A stretch of 64,000 nt of DNA, from the NCBI RefSeq assembly GCF_038562635.1, contig NZ_JBCFBO010000001.1:1280643-1344642 (forward strand). Direction: 5' to 3'. The DNA is from Methanobacterium sp. Lineage in GTDB: Archaea > Methanobacteriota > Methanobacteria > Methanobacteriales > Methanobacteriaceae. The translations under genes were made by a program, and so were the position numbers. This document shows positions 42,389-50,693 of this stretch, piece by piece; position 1 is the first letter of the stretch; each line of letters starts with the position of its first letter. The notes under the pieces were generated by a model. It was not told the origin of the DNA. It saw only the letters and a program-made list of their open reading frames with translations, and made no database searches.

Positions 42389-42997
42389 TTACATGTTCTT
42401 TTTAACTGTAGCCCATGAACGCCTTACAAAATCAGGTAAATTTTCATAGGTAAACCTCTTTAAAAATGCAATTGTTTTAGGATCGCTGGGGTATCCTGAC
42501 CCAACATCTTTATATTCTTTCCTTATTTTATCAATTGCCGAATCACGTTCAACTTTAGCAACTATAGACGCCGCTGCCACAATTGGAAACTTATCTTCAG
42601 CTTTATGTTCCGCTATAACCTTGAGATTCTCCCGGACACTCTCCATTTCATCGCGAAATCTTTGAGGTTTAACATCTAAACAATCTATATAAGCCACATC
42701 AGGTTCAAAATGCCCTATAACTTTTTTCATGGCTATTTTTTCAATTTCATTTAAATTGACATCTTTAGCCCTTAAATTATCGATGTCTTTAGCTTCTATG
42801 CTAACAGTGTAAGATTCTGCAATTTTGTTTATTCTCCTTGCAAGTACTTTTCTTCTTCCAGGAGTTAATCTTTTAGAATCTTTTAACTCAAGCCTTTCAA
42901 GCTTTTCAAGCCTATCATCTTCAATTGCTACTCCGCAAACAACAAGAGGTCCGATTACAGGGCCTCTACCCGCTTCATCTATGCCGATTATTTTCAT
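42389..42997 (-). CDS. rnhB: Ribonuclease HII
   Basis: 202 residues. It removes RNA from RNA-DNA hybrids, including Okazaki primers and misincorporated ribonucleotides. Catalytic acidic residues are in GIDEAGRGPVIGP near the start and in AYIDCLDV; AASIVAKVERD is the third conserved block. No obvious ribosome site precedes the ATG, so it may be leaderless. Confidence 0.96.
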   Translation of the reverse strand: MKIIGIDEAGRGPVIGPLVVCGVAIEDDRLEKLERLELKDSKRLTPGRRKVLARRINKIAESYTVSIEAKDIDNLRAKDVNLNEIEKIAMKKVIGHFEPDVAYIDCLDVKPQRFRDEMESVRENLKVIAEHKAEDKFPIVAAASIVAKVERDSAIDKIRKEYKDVGSGYPSDPKTIAFLKRFTYENLPDFVRRSWATVKKNM

Positions 42998-43080
42998 TGT
43001 ATCTAAAAAAGTTTGTTAATTTTAAAATAAAAAGTTTAGTATTTAATTTAAGAAAAAAAATTGAGAAATAAGTAATTGAC

Positions 43081-44154
43081 TTATTTCATAGCTTTCAGAC
43101 GTACTTCTGGTTCAAGTGCCCGTGGTTCTGCAGCTACAATAGCAGCTCCTTTTGCGACTACAGTCATTGGGTCATCTGAAATTTCTACAGGAACGCCGAC
43201 TTCTTCATATATCCTTTCTTTTAATCCTCTAAGTTGTGATGTTCCACCAACAACTACGGTTTCTTTGTAAACCCCGGATATAAGTTCAGGGGACATTCTC
43301 TCAAGTATGACTTTTAATGCTTCAATAAGTTCAACTACAACTGGTTCTGCGGCTTCTGCTACCAGTGCTGAATCTAATTCAACTTCTTTTGGTTTGTTAG
43401 TTTCCATATCTTTTCCAATTGCAGTGGTCTTTATAGCTTCAATATCGGAACCAGAATGGACCATTCCAACTTCTATTTTAGCTTTTTCTGCTTCGTGAAT
43501 TCCTATCTGGACATTGTATAACTCTTTAACTTTTTCCACAATGTTATCATCAATATTATCTCCACCAAGTCTTACTGTTTCGATATCAGTAATTCCACCA
43601 AGAGAGATAACCACAATATCACTTGATCCAGCACCAATATCAATTACCATTGTACCAGATGCTTCTGCAATTGGTAATCCTGCACCTATAGCTGCTGCAA
43701 GACCTTCACTTATAACTAAAACATAGCTTGCTCCAGCTTTTCTACCGATTTCTTCTACAGCGTTCTTCTCGACTTCAGATGCATCTCCAGGAATACCTAT
43801 AACTATCCTATCAATATGATCCATGGAGTCTCCTGCTCCTTTATCCATAGCGTAAATAAGGAGAGCTTCTGCCTGAGCTACACTTTCTATAACTCCTTTT
43901 CTTAGTGGCCTTACTGCTATAATGTCCTCTGGTGTTCTTCCAAGCATTAATTTTGCATCTTCACCTACTGCAAGCACATAAGATGGATCTTCTTTTTTTA
44001 CAGCTACTACTGATGGTATTTTATAAAGATCAAATTTATCTCCTGAAGGTTTTGCGACAACGGTGTTAAGTGTACCTAAATCAATTCCTAAGGTATTTGT
44101 TATCCCTTCCTTCCTCACTTCTTCTGTTTCTTCCTTCTTTCCAAAAAGATTCAT
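43081..44154 (-). CDS. mreB: MreB/Hsp70-like actin-fold ATPase
   Basis: 357 residues. Actin-superfamily phosphate loops are visible: GIDLGTLNTVV, VIDIGAGSSDIVVISLGG and VVVGGTSQLRGL, with the MreB-like stretch VRPLRKGVIESV. It resembles the MreB homologues of pseudomurein-walled methanogens and would organise rod-shape wall synthesis. A DnaK-like ATPase is the alternative, but the substrate-binding half is missing. GGAGG precedes the start. The gene immediately upstream ends 1 bp before this start. Confidence 0.8.
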   Translation of the reverse strand: MNLFGKKEETEEVRKEGITNTLGIDLGTLNTVVAKPSGDKFDLYKIPSVVAVKKEDPSYVLAVGEDAKLMLGRTPEDIIAVRPLRKGVIESVAQAEALLIYAMDKGAGDSMDHIDRIVIGIPGDASEVEKNAVEEIGRKAGASYVLVISEGLAAAIGAGLPIAEASGTMVIDIGAGSSDIVVISLGGITDIETVRLGGDNIDDNIVEKVKELYNVQIGIHEAEKAKIEVGMVHSGSDIEAIKTTAIGKDMETNKPKEVELDSALVAEAAEPVVVELIEALKVILERMSPELISGVYKETVVVGGTSQLRGLKERIYEEVGVPVEISDDPMTVVAKGAAIVAAEPRALEPEVRLKAMK

Positions 44155-44155
44155 T

Positions 44156-44785
44156 TTATTCCTCCTTTAAAATATCATTAAACCTTATTACAAATATTTT
44201 GTTTGACTTTGCAATTTCTTTGATCTTCTCTATATATTCTTCTTCAGTTGATATTAAAACTGTTGATAAAGCCACATCTGCCATTTTAAATAAAGGGTCA
44301 GCAATATCTCGAGCAAATTTCGGTAACCATCGAGTTATGTAAACATCAGATTCTATAAAACCAGTAGTTTTATCTTCTAAAAGAAATGATGCCTTAGCTG
44401 TGCTTTTTTCCAGGTCACCTAAGAACTTTTTAATATGATCCTCAGGCCCTACAGCCAGAATTAAGTTGGGTTCCTCCCCAATATAATAAGGGGCTATTTT
44501 AAGGGAAGCTCCGCCGTCTTCTTTAGATATTAAACTTAGATTTCTAATTTTATCCGCGTCACCATATAACATAATAAAATCAAATTTTTTGGTTACAAAT
44601 GACTCTCTTGAGGTAATGTGTTCCCTGCAAAGTATCTTCACTCTTTCTTTATCTAATATAGCTTCATATGCAATATTATTAATCATTTCTTCATTACCGG
44701 CTATTACACACCATATTTTATCTGAAGTTTGCATTGTTGAAACTTTTGCAGCTTTCCTTAAAGTCTTAATTTTGTTTTCTATCAT
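44156..44785 (-). CDS. Conserved protein coupled to mreB
   Basis: About 209 residues with an alternating strand-helix pattern (KIWCVIAGNEEMINNIAYE, DFIMLYGDADKIRN) suggestive of a Rossmann-like fold, no membrane segment, no known motif. The stop lies next to the mreB start, so a common transcript and a functional link to the actin homologue are likely. A shared helper or regulator role is inference. The start at 44785 is preferred to 44794. Confidence 0.6.
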   Translation of the reverse strand: MIENKIKTLRKAAKVSTMQTSDKIWCVIAGNEEMINNIAYEAILDKERVKILCREHITSRESFVTKKFDFIMLYGDADKIRNLSLISKEDGGASLKIAPYYIGEEPNLILAVGPEDHIKKFLGDLEKSTAKASFLLEDKTTGFIESDVYITRWLPKFARDIADPLFKMADVALSTVLISTEEEYIEKIKEIAKSNKIFVIRFNDILKEE

Positions 44786-44873
44786 CAATACCACGTCTTA
44801 CTTCTCATGGTAAAACTCCACACATAATAATAAATAATTTTTTAAATAGGTTCTAACCTTTGAAAATCTGTCA

Positions 44874-45390
44874 AAAATCTTTGATTTTTTCATGCAGTCG
44901 GACACGAAGTGTTCATGGCCTACAAATCTTTGATTTGTGGCCGAGAAAACGTAGTTTTCCACGGCATCGAAAACCAACTGTTTTCTAAATTTACAAAATC
45001 TTCGATTTTGTAAAGCAAACACTGCCAAAGTGTTTGGCACAACGAAAACTGAGTTTTCGTATGCTTTGTGTTTGCATGCTTCAATTTTCAATGCCTGCAA
45101 AAACCAAAGTTTTGCAGATCACAAAAAAACCTATGGTTTTTTTGAGGATTTTAGAAAAAGCAATGCTTTTTCTAACTCTTGAAACATTCGAAAATTTTCA
45201 ATTTTCGGTGCCGAAAATCATAGATTTCCGATCCCAAACGCAAAGCGTTTGAGGTTGAAAGAAACTCTCAAAATCCTACGGATTTTGGAGCACTCAAACA
45301 CTATGTGTTTGTTAGCTACGTTTCTTGAACTGTAAAATCGGAGATTTTACAGGTCCCCAAAAAATTCATAGAAATTTTTGAGTATTTTGC
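44874..45390. repeat. Nested hairpin array D (largest)
   Basis: At least fourteen stems in about 520 bp. Perfect ones include TTTACAAAATC/GATTTTGTAAA (44990-45014, 11 bp), TGCCAAA/TTTGGCA (45023-45039) and ACGAAAAC/GTTTTCGT (45042-45060) both enclosed by GCAAACAC/GTGTTTGC (45015-45022 with 45068-45075), CAAAAAAACC/GGTTTTTTTG (45122-45144), TTAGAAAAAGC/GCTTTTTCTAA (45151-45175), CGAAAATT/AATTTTCG (45189-45207), CAAACGC/GCGTTTG (45235-45251), CAAAATCC/GGATTTTG and CAAACAC/GTGTTTG inside AAGAAAC/GTTTCTT (about 45260-45327), CTGTAAAATC/GATTTTACAG (45330-45352). It lies in the divergent region between the mreB pair and the archaetidylserine decarboxylase gene. Confidence 0.92.
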
Positions 45391-45807
45391 ATACTTATTT
45401 TAATATACTATTACAATTCCTACATATAAAAAACTATAAATAAATATGCCCAAATTTATCCCAATAGTACTCCCAATATAATTATGTTCTATAATATATG
45501 ACAATTAAGCAGAATAATTATATAAACTTTTATGAATTGATAAGATAGTAAATTAAATGCATATCCCCCATCTAAAAGAAAATTAAATAAATTCTTTTTT
45601 AAACAATATGGATGTGTTAAAGTTCTATTTTTAGTATTGACACTCATTTAAGCATGAAAAAGATTCAAAATTTCAAGTGCAAATCAATTCATGAAAGACA
45701 TAATTTATACCAATAATTTTTATAGATGGAACATAGAAAATCTGTAAATCCATTACATTTGTAAATTCATTACATTCATTAACATTCATTAAAAATTTGT
45801 GATTCTC
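45391..45807. other. AT-rich region before archaetidylserine decarboxylase
   Basis: About 400 bp without coding frame or clear repeats. It probably carries the promoter of the following gene, but no single TATA box stands out. Confidence 0.5.
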
Positions 45808-46482
45808 ATGTTCGTTAAAGGAACTTTAAAAAAAGCAGGAGTATTTTTAACTTTAGCAGTCTTACCATTTTTATTTGGATATTTCTTAGTAAGCCTAATC
45901 TTATTTTCCATTGTAGCGTTTATTATGCAGTTTTTCAGAGATCCAAATAGGAGGGTGCCTCACGAAAAAGGTGTTGTAGTGGCCCCAGCAGATGGTAGAG
46001 TACTCAAAGGACAAATTGACAAAATAGAGATAGTTGAATACGATGATCCCCTAATGAAACATATATTAAAAAAAGGGGAGCAAGGGGTTCGGATAAGTAC
46101 ATTCATGTCTCCTTTTGATGTCCACGTGAATAGATCTCCTGTTTCTGGAAAAATTGTAAAAACCAAACACTTCTCTGGAAAATTTAAACTGGCATTTAAG
46201 GATGCTGAAACCGAAACTGAAAAAGAAAAGAATTTGATAGTAATTGACTCAGAATATGGAAAAATTGGAGTTATTCAAATTGCAGGTTTTGTAGCAAGGC
46301 GTATAGTTCAATATGTCAATGTAGGAGACAGTGTCGAAATAGGAGAAAGATTAGGAATGATCAAATTTGGATCTAGAGTAGATTTAATTGTACCCTACGA
46401 AAAATGTAAATTAATGGTTAAAGAAGGTCAAAAACCAAAAGCAGCAGAAACAATAATGGCTAAAATGGTAATAGCTAATTAA
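45808..46482 (+). CDS. asd: Archaetidylserine decarboxylase proenzyme
   Basis: About 224 residues, short-type phosphatidylserine decarboxylase-related family. An N-terminal membrane segment pair precedes FFRDPNRRVP and STFMSPFDVHVNRSPVSG. Self-cleavage at Gly-Ser in IKFGSRVDL near residue 195 would give the pyruvoyl group. It turns archaetidylserine into archaetidylethanolamine, using the product of pssA, which follows 374 bp later. ATG at 45808 is preferred over a GTG at 45799; GTGAT lies upstream. Confidence 0.93.
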   Translation: MFVKGTLKKAGVFLTLAVLPFLFGYFLVSLILFSIVAFIMQFFRDPNRRVPHEKGVVVAPADGRVLKGQIDKIEIVEYDDPLMKHILKKGEQGVRISTFMSPFDVHVNRSPVSGKIVKTKHFSGKFKLAFKDAETETEKEKNLIVIDSEYGKIGVIQIAGFVARRIVQYVNVGDSVEIGERLGMIKFGSRVDLIVPYEKCKLMVKEGQKPKAAETIMAKMVIAN

Positions 46483-46711
46483 ATACGTACAATTTTTTCT
46501 AAATATACTGTTTCAATCTGCAAATATATTTTCTTTTAAATATAAATATTTATAAAATTTATTTTGATCCAAAATCATTACTAAATTCAAACCATCTTAA
46601 TATAAGAATATTACAATATCAATAATCATGTTTCATAATTTCTGCACATAATTTGCAGATGTTTTTAGTATAAATATATTTATAACAATTATCAATGATT
46701 ACACACGGGTT

Positions 46712-46851
46712 TTAGAAAATACTTTGCATTCAAAATCTATTGATGAGATAGTATTTTCTAACTCCCAAAATTTCGAAGAAATTTTGAGGTTGAAGGAAAA
46801 AACCATGTTTTTTCCTGAACATTCGAAAATTTATACATAAATTTTTGAGGA
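46712..46851. repeat. Nested hairpin array E (pssA leader)
   Basis: TTAGAAAATACT (46712-46723) and AGTATTTTCTAA (46750-46761), 12 bp perfect with a 26-nt spacer; CAAAATTTC/GAAATTTTG (46766-46786, loop GAA); GGAAAAAAC/GTTTTTTCC (46795-46815, loop CAT); AAAATTTAT/ATAAATTTT (46826-46845). Linker GAGGTTGAAGG matches array F. The last hairpin ends in TTGAGGAC, which provides the ribosome site of pssA. Confidence 0.88.
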
Positions 46852-46856
46852 CAAAT

Positions 46857-47567
46857 ATGAATATTAAATCTTTTACATCTATTGCAGATATAGTTTCAAT
46901 TGCAAACGCTTCATCTGGATTTTTAGCAATTATAATGGTAACTACCGGTAACTTTGTATTAGCTGCTAAGCTTATGTTGCTGGCAGTCATATTTGATGCA
47001 TTAGACGGGTGGGTTGCCAGAAAATTAAAGAGAGAAGACGAATTTGGCTTTGGGAAGAATGTCGATTCTTTATCAGACATTATATCCTTTGGAGTTGCTC
47101 CTGGAATGTTTTTATATATATTAAGCCAGTCTTCTGGAATATTATACATCAATATAATTGTAGCTCTTTTAATAGTCATATGCGGGATACTACGACTTTC
47201 AAGGTTCAATGTAATTACAGATTCACATGATGACAAGTTTGTGGGGTTACCTATTCCATCTACAGCATTGATACTTTCGTCATTTTATCTTTCAGGATTT
47301 TTCAATGCAGGTTTAGCATTAGTTATTATGACCGTTGTATCTTTATTCATGATAAGCACAGTCAAATATCCTAAATTTAGAGGCATTACAACATTAGCTG
47401 TGGGAAGCATACTAATTATAGCAACGCTATTACCTCAAAACATTTTGTCATATATCACATATTTCCCCGCAAAGCTTTTATTTATTATTATGCTACTATA
47501 CTTATTGATTGTACCAGTTATAGATTTATACATTAAATTCTTTAGAAGTGGTCCGAATGTTAGATAA
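46857..47567 (+). CDS. pssA: Archaetidylserine synthase
   Basis: About 236 residues. CDP-alcohol phosphatidyltransferase motif DALDGWVARKLK...GKNVDSLSD near residue 45 places the D-x2-DG-x2-AR and the two later aspartates correctly. Six to eight membrane segments. It transfers serine to CDP-archaeol; asd then decarboxylates the product. ATG 46857 follows GAGG, which belongs to the final hairpin of array E. It overlaps the next gene by 11 bp. Confidence 0.93.
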   Translation: MNIKSFTSIADIVSIANASSGFLAIIMVTTGNFVLAAKLMLLAVIFDALDGWVARKLKREDEFGFGKNVDSLSDIISFGVAPGMFLYILSQSSGILYINIIVALLIVICGILRLSRFNVITDSHDDKFVGLPIPSTALILSSFYLSGFFNAGLALVIMTVVSLFMISTVKYPKFRGITTLAVGSILIIATLLPQNILSYITYFPAKLLFIIMLLYLLIVPVIDLYIKFFRSGPNVR

Positions 47568-48864
47568 GATACGTGGAAAAAAGAAAGACGATAAAGATAC
47601 TCCTGATCTTAGGGGGAATAACAATAAAAAGGATGACTCCGATATAGGAGGGCGTCTTAAAGGCATGGTAGGCAAAGTAACTGGAAAAGGAGACGAGGAT
47701 AAAAAAGAAGAAATGAAAACTCCTCCCGAAAGGAAAATGCCAAGACCTATGCCTAAACCTATGGCAAAACCTGGTGCAAAACCTGGTGCAAAGCCGCGAT
47801 TAAAACCTCCTCAAAAGAGGCCTGATGATAAACGACCTGGAATGGGTGGTTTTGGAAGAAGAATCCCTGATGATGATCAGAAGACTCTCGTCGGGGCTGC
47901 AGTTTTTGGAATTATATTGATTGTACTTGTTGGGGCAGGTTACTACTTTTTAGTCTACGCACCTTATCAGGACACGCTATCAAACGCCAAACAAACAAAA
48001 CTTGCCGCAGTTAATACCTACTTTACAGGACCGCTGGCAACAGATGCACGGGGAATAAATATTAGAGCCCAAATTTCAAGCGCTACTACGCCTGATCAGG
48101 TAGATGCTATAGATGTACTGGGTCCGGCAACAGAGGCTTGGAGAGAATATCAAAATCAACAGATTAATACGCAAAAAGATGCCTATGGACGAGTCATGAT
48201 AACGTATAACGACAGCACCGGCTCGCAAAAGAACTCAATAGTTAAGGTTGCAGATGCTAAAGCAATAGTTAAACAGGCAGATGCTAGTGTTTTATCACAA
48301 ATGGAGATTACAACCCCAGATACCGTTGCTATTCCAATAATCATTTCCAGACTGCAGGCTGCTGGAGGCCTTATAAATGTCGGAAATTCTGTTGACGTGT
48401 ATTTAATGAATGGAACCACTTCAAACACTACTGTGTCAACAACAAATGGCACTCCTCAAATAAGCGGAGCAACTGTTCTCGCAATTTTAAGAGCTAAAGA
48501 CAGCGGAACCATAAATGCAAACAAGTCCCATGCACAGACTGTTGCCATGAGTAACTTAGTTTCAGGTAGTTCACGCAGTGAATCAGCATCAGAAGATGTT
48601 GAAGAACTCTTAAAAGCTGCTGCAGCTGATAACTGGGATCAAAGTGAAGTAAGTTCATTATTGAACTCATATGGTTGGAAATTATCAGATTTCGAGAGAA
48701 CATCAAACCTCGGAGAACTTGACGCGCAATACCTGTTGTTACTAGAGGTTCCAAGAGAAAATGCAATATTCCTTATACAAAACATGAACAATGTTATACT
48801 TACAGTTCCAACCCAGCAAGCTCCTAACTGGATGATTAAGGAGCTAAAACAAATATACGGATAA
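47557..48864 (+). CDS. Methanogen membrane protein of DUF515 type
   Basis: About 435 residues. A long, charged, proline/lysine-rich cytoplasmic N-terminus (repeats like KPGAKPGAKP) precedes a single membrane helix (TLVGAAVFGIILIVLVGAGYYFLVY) near residue 110 and a large external domain. This layout fits the DUF515 family seen in methanogens. It overlaps pssA, so translation is coupled. An envelope function is inferred from neighbours (lipid synthesis, sortase). Confidence 0.7.
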   Translation: MLDKIRGKKKDDKDTPDLRGNNNKKDDSDIGGRLKGMVGKVTGKGDEDKKEEMKTPPERKMPRPMPKPMAKPGAKPGAKPRLKPPQKRPDDKRPGMGGFGRRIPDDDQKTLVGAAVFGIILIVLVGAGYYFLVYAPYQDTLSNAKQTKLAAVNTYFTGPLATDARGINIRAQISSATTPDQVDAIDVLGPATEAWREYQNQQINTQKDAYGRVMITYNDSTGSQKNSIVKVADAKAIVKQADASVLSQMEITTPDTVAIPIIISRLQAAGGLINVGNSVDVYLMNGTTSNTTVSTTNGTPQISGATVLAILRAKDSGTINANKSHAQTVAMSNLVSGSSRSESASEDVEELLKAAAADNWDQSEVSSLLNSYGWKLSDFERTSNLGELDAQYLLLLEVPRENAIFLIQNMNNVILTVPTQQAPNWMIKELKQIYG

Positions 48865-48952
48865 TCATCTAAAATAGGTTATATGTGGTAACTCGGACCA
48901 TTTACAAGGCCACATATACCACATATTATTAAAAGGGGAAAAGGGGATATTA

Positions 48953-49900
48953 ATGAATATAAACAAGATATGTGTTGTATTAATTGTATTAGTAGCATTT
49001 ATAGGAATAATAGGTTCAAATTCAGATAATAATGCAGTATATGGAGCAGTAACATGGATAAAATATAATCAATCCAACGTTGGTTTAAGTAACCTTGTCG
49101 CCACCATAACTGTAACTATAAAAAATAAAGGAAACCATGTCGAATATTTTAAGATAAGCAATGTGTACCAAGGTAGTCTAGCCGACGATAGTACAATAAA
49201 ATGGGTTGTATATGACACGAATCCATCAGCAGTGAAAATGGTTGATGCAGTTAGTCCAGAATTAGGTGGAGACTGGGGATGGAAAATACAACCAGGACAA
49301 ACAAAAACAGTATCATTTACAGTCTATGCACTTGGATCAATGGGAGTATACCCTAACGGTGCAAGCGATCAAGCAGTTATAGTTAACGAAAACGCTTCAG
49401 ACAGCACTTACTGGCCAATAATTCCAGATCCTGGTATAGATGCTTCATGGTTCCAACCAAATGAAATAGAGATACTTAATCCAAACCTGGATCTTAAATC
49501 ATGGAAAGGTACTTTCACATTCAAACTTACAAATCGAGCAGATAACTGTGTATCAGGAATAATAAGAGCCCCAATTGTACCTACTGATTCAAAACTTATA
49601 TACAGTAACCCTAAAGTGACATTCAAAGATAAAGACATTGTAATGGACGGATCAATTGCAGCATGGGATGTTACTTTAGGTGCAGATTGTACCAAATGGT
49701 TCACATACACTTACTACTGGCCTTGCTCAGGTTCATCATCATCAGGCACAGGGAAATACACATCAGCATCAGTACAAACAGCCAATGCAGCATCAGACAA
49801 CACATCAGCATCCACTAAAAACACAGGAATTCCATACCTCCCATTCGCAATTGGGGGTATTTTAGCTGCTGGCGGACTAGCCTATGCAAGGCTTAGATGA
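48953..49900 (+). CDS. Secreted surface protein with C-terminal anchor
   Basis: 315 residues. The signal peptide (INKICVVLIVLVAFIGIIGS) leads to a beta-rich external part with two repeats of the type KNKGNHVEYF/LTNRADNCVSG and SFTVYALGSMG, likely immunoglobulin-like. A Ser/Thr-rich stalk follows, then a hydrophobic C-terminal helix (PFAIGGILAAGGLAYARLR) with a basic end, the layout of a sorted or anchored surface protein. The gene directly downstream is a sortase, so it is the likely substrate. A canonical LPxTG is not present; TGIPYLPF before the helix may be the signal. Confidence 0.65.
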   Translation: MNINKICVVLIVLVAFIGIIGSNSDNNAVYGAVTWIKYNQSNVGLSNLVATITVTIKNKGNHVEYFKISNVYQGSLADDSTIKWVVYDTNPSAVKMVDAVSPELGGDWGWKIQPGQTKTVSFTVYALGSMGVYPNGASDQAVIVNENASDSTYWPIIPDPGIDASWFQPNEIEILNPNLDLKSWKGTFTFKLTNRADNCVSGIIRAPIVPTDSKLIYSNPKVTFKDKDIVMDGSIAAWDVTLGADCTKWFTYTYYWPCSGSSSSGTGKYTSASVQTANAASDNTSASTKNTGIPYLPFAIGGILAAGGLAYARLR

Positions 49901-49956
49901 TAATTCATGGTGAATAACATTAACCTTAATAATAATAAGCAATAAAAAAAGGTTAC

Positions 49957-50691
49957 ATGAAGTTATCAACATTTTTTATCATTGCGGGGATGGTAATCAT
50001 CTCCCTTTATTTTATGGTTGAAGTAAGTTTCTATGCAACAACAGAAAATGTTGTTTTAAATAAATCAGATACTCCTTTTCTTGAAATACCAAAAATAGGT
50101 GTTGATCAAAATATCAACAACAAATCCGTAAATTACGGTGTATATTATGAGCCCCTATCTTCAAAACCGGGCTACGGGACTACAGTACTCGCAGGACACC
50201 GGACATTTTACAGTTCTCCATTTGTAAATCTTGATAAGCTTAAAGCGGGAGATAATATAACTATATCCTGGCCAGAAATAGGAAATGTCCAGTATAAAGT
50301 GGTAAGATCATATATCGTTCCAGCATCATACCAGCTGCCCCTAGATCAGGGAAAAACTCTTATTTTGTATACATGCTATCCTCTTGGATCATCCAAAGAA
50401 AGACTAATTATACAGGCAAATCAAACTAAAATAGTTCCATTTAGCTATTCAAAAGCAGCGAATGCAGATAATGGAAAAACATCTTTTCCCTATGCACCTT
50501 TATTAATAGCTGCCTTTTTAGGAATAGGTTTAATTTTAAGCTACCTATATCCAGTACAAGAAGATAAAATATTTATTTTCATGACTGCCATTGCTCTTAC
50601 GCTATTTTTAGTATTTGGATATTACTTCCCAGTCCCTGGAGATCAAATATCATCGCAGATATCCAATTTAAGCGATATATTTGGAGGTTGA
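49957..50691 (+). CDS. Sortase-family transpeptidase
   Basis: 244 residues. N-terminal membrane helix, then the sortase domain: LEIPKIGVDQNINN, catalytic histidine in VLAGHRTFY, catalytic cysteine in LILYTCYPLGSSKERL, with the arginine shortly after. Two extra membrane segments at the C-terminus (PLLIAAFLGIGLILSYLY and IFMTAIALTLFLVFGYYF) are unusual for bacterial class A enzymes. It would cleave a signal at the C-terminus of surface proteins such as the one at 48953 and link them to pseudomurein or another acceptor. AGGTTAC precedes the ATG. Confidence 0.88.
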   Translation: MKLSTFFIIAGMVIISLYFMVEVSFYATTENVVLNKSDTPFLEIPKIGVDQNINNKSVNYGVYYEPLSSKPGYGTTVLAGHRTFYSSPFVNLDKLKAGDNITISWPEIGNVQYKVVRSYIVPASYQLPLDQGKTLILYTCYPLGSSKERLIIQANQTKIVPFSYSKAANADNGKTSFPYAPLLIAAFLGIGLILSYLYPVQEDKIFIFMTAIALTLFLVFGYYFPVPGDQISSQISNLSDIFGG

Positions 50692-50693
50692 AG

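Noticed and set aside
44798..45252. 100- and 72-codon frames overlapping array D
   Set aside because: Translations are made of inverted-repeat sequence with no domain; the DNA structure explains them better.
44874..45390. CRISPR array
   Set aside because: Repeats are inverted, of variable length and without regular spacers; no cas genes are in the window.
46683..46698. Further copy of the TATAAC-N4-GTTATA site before pssA
   Set aside because: Only the left arm is intact (TATAACAATTATCA), so it is not counted as a site.
46795..46859. Simple intrinsic terminators as explanation for all array hairpins
   Set aside because: Most hairpins lack T-runs, occur in tandem by the dozen and often lie directly before starts, not after stops.
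46730..47236. 168-codon frame antisense to pssA
   Set aside because: pssA has clear CDP-alcohol transferase motifs; the antisense frame is a shadow extended by array E.
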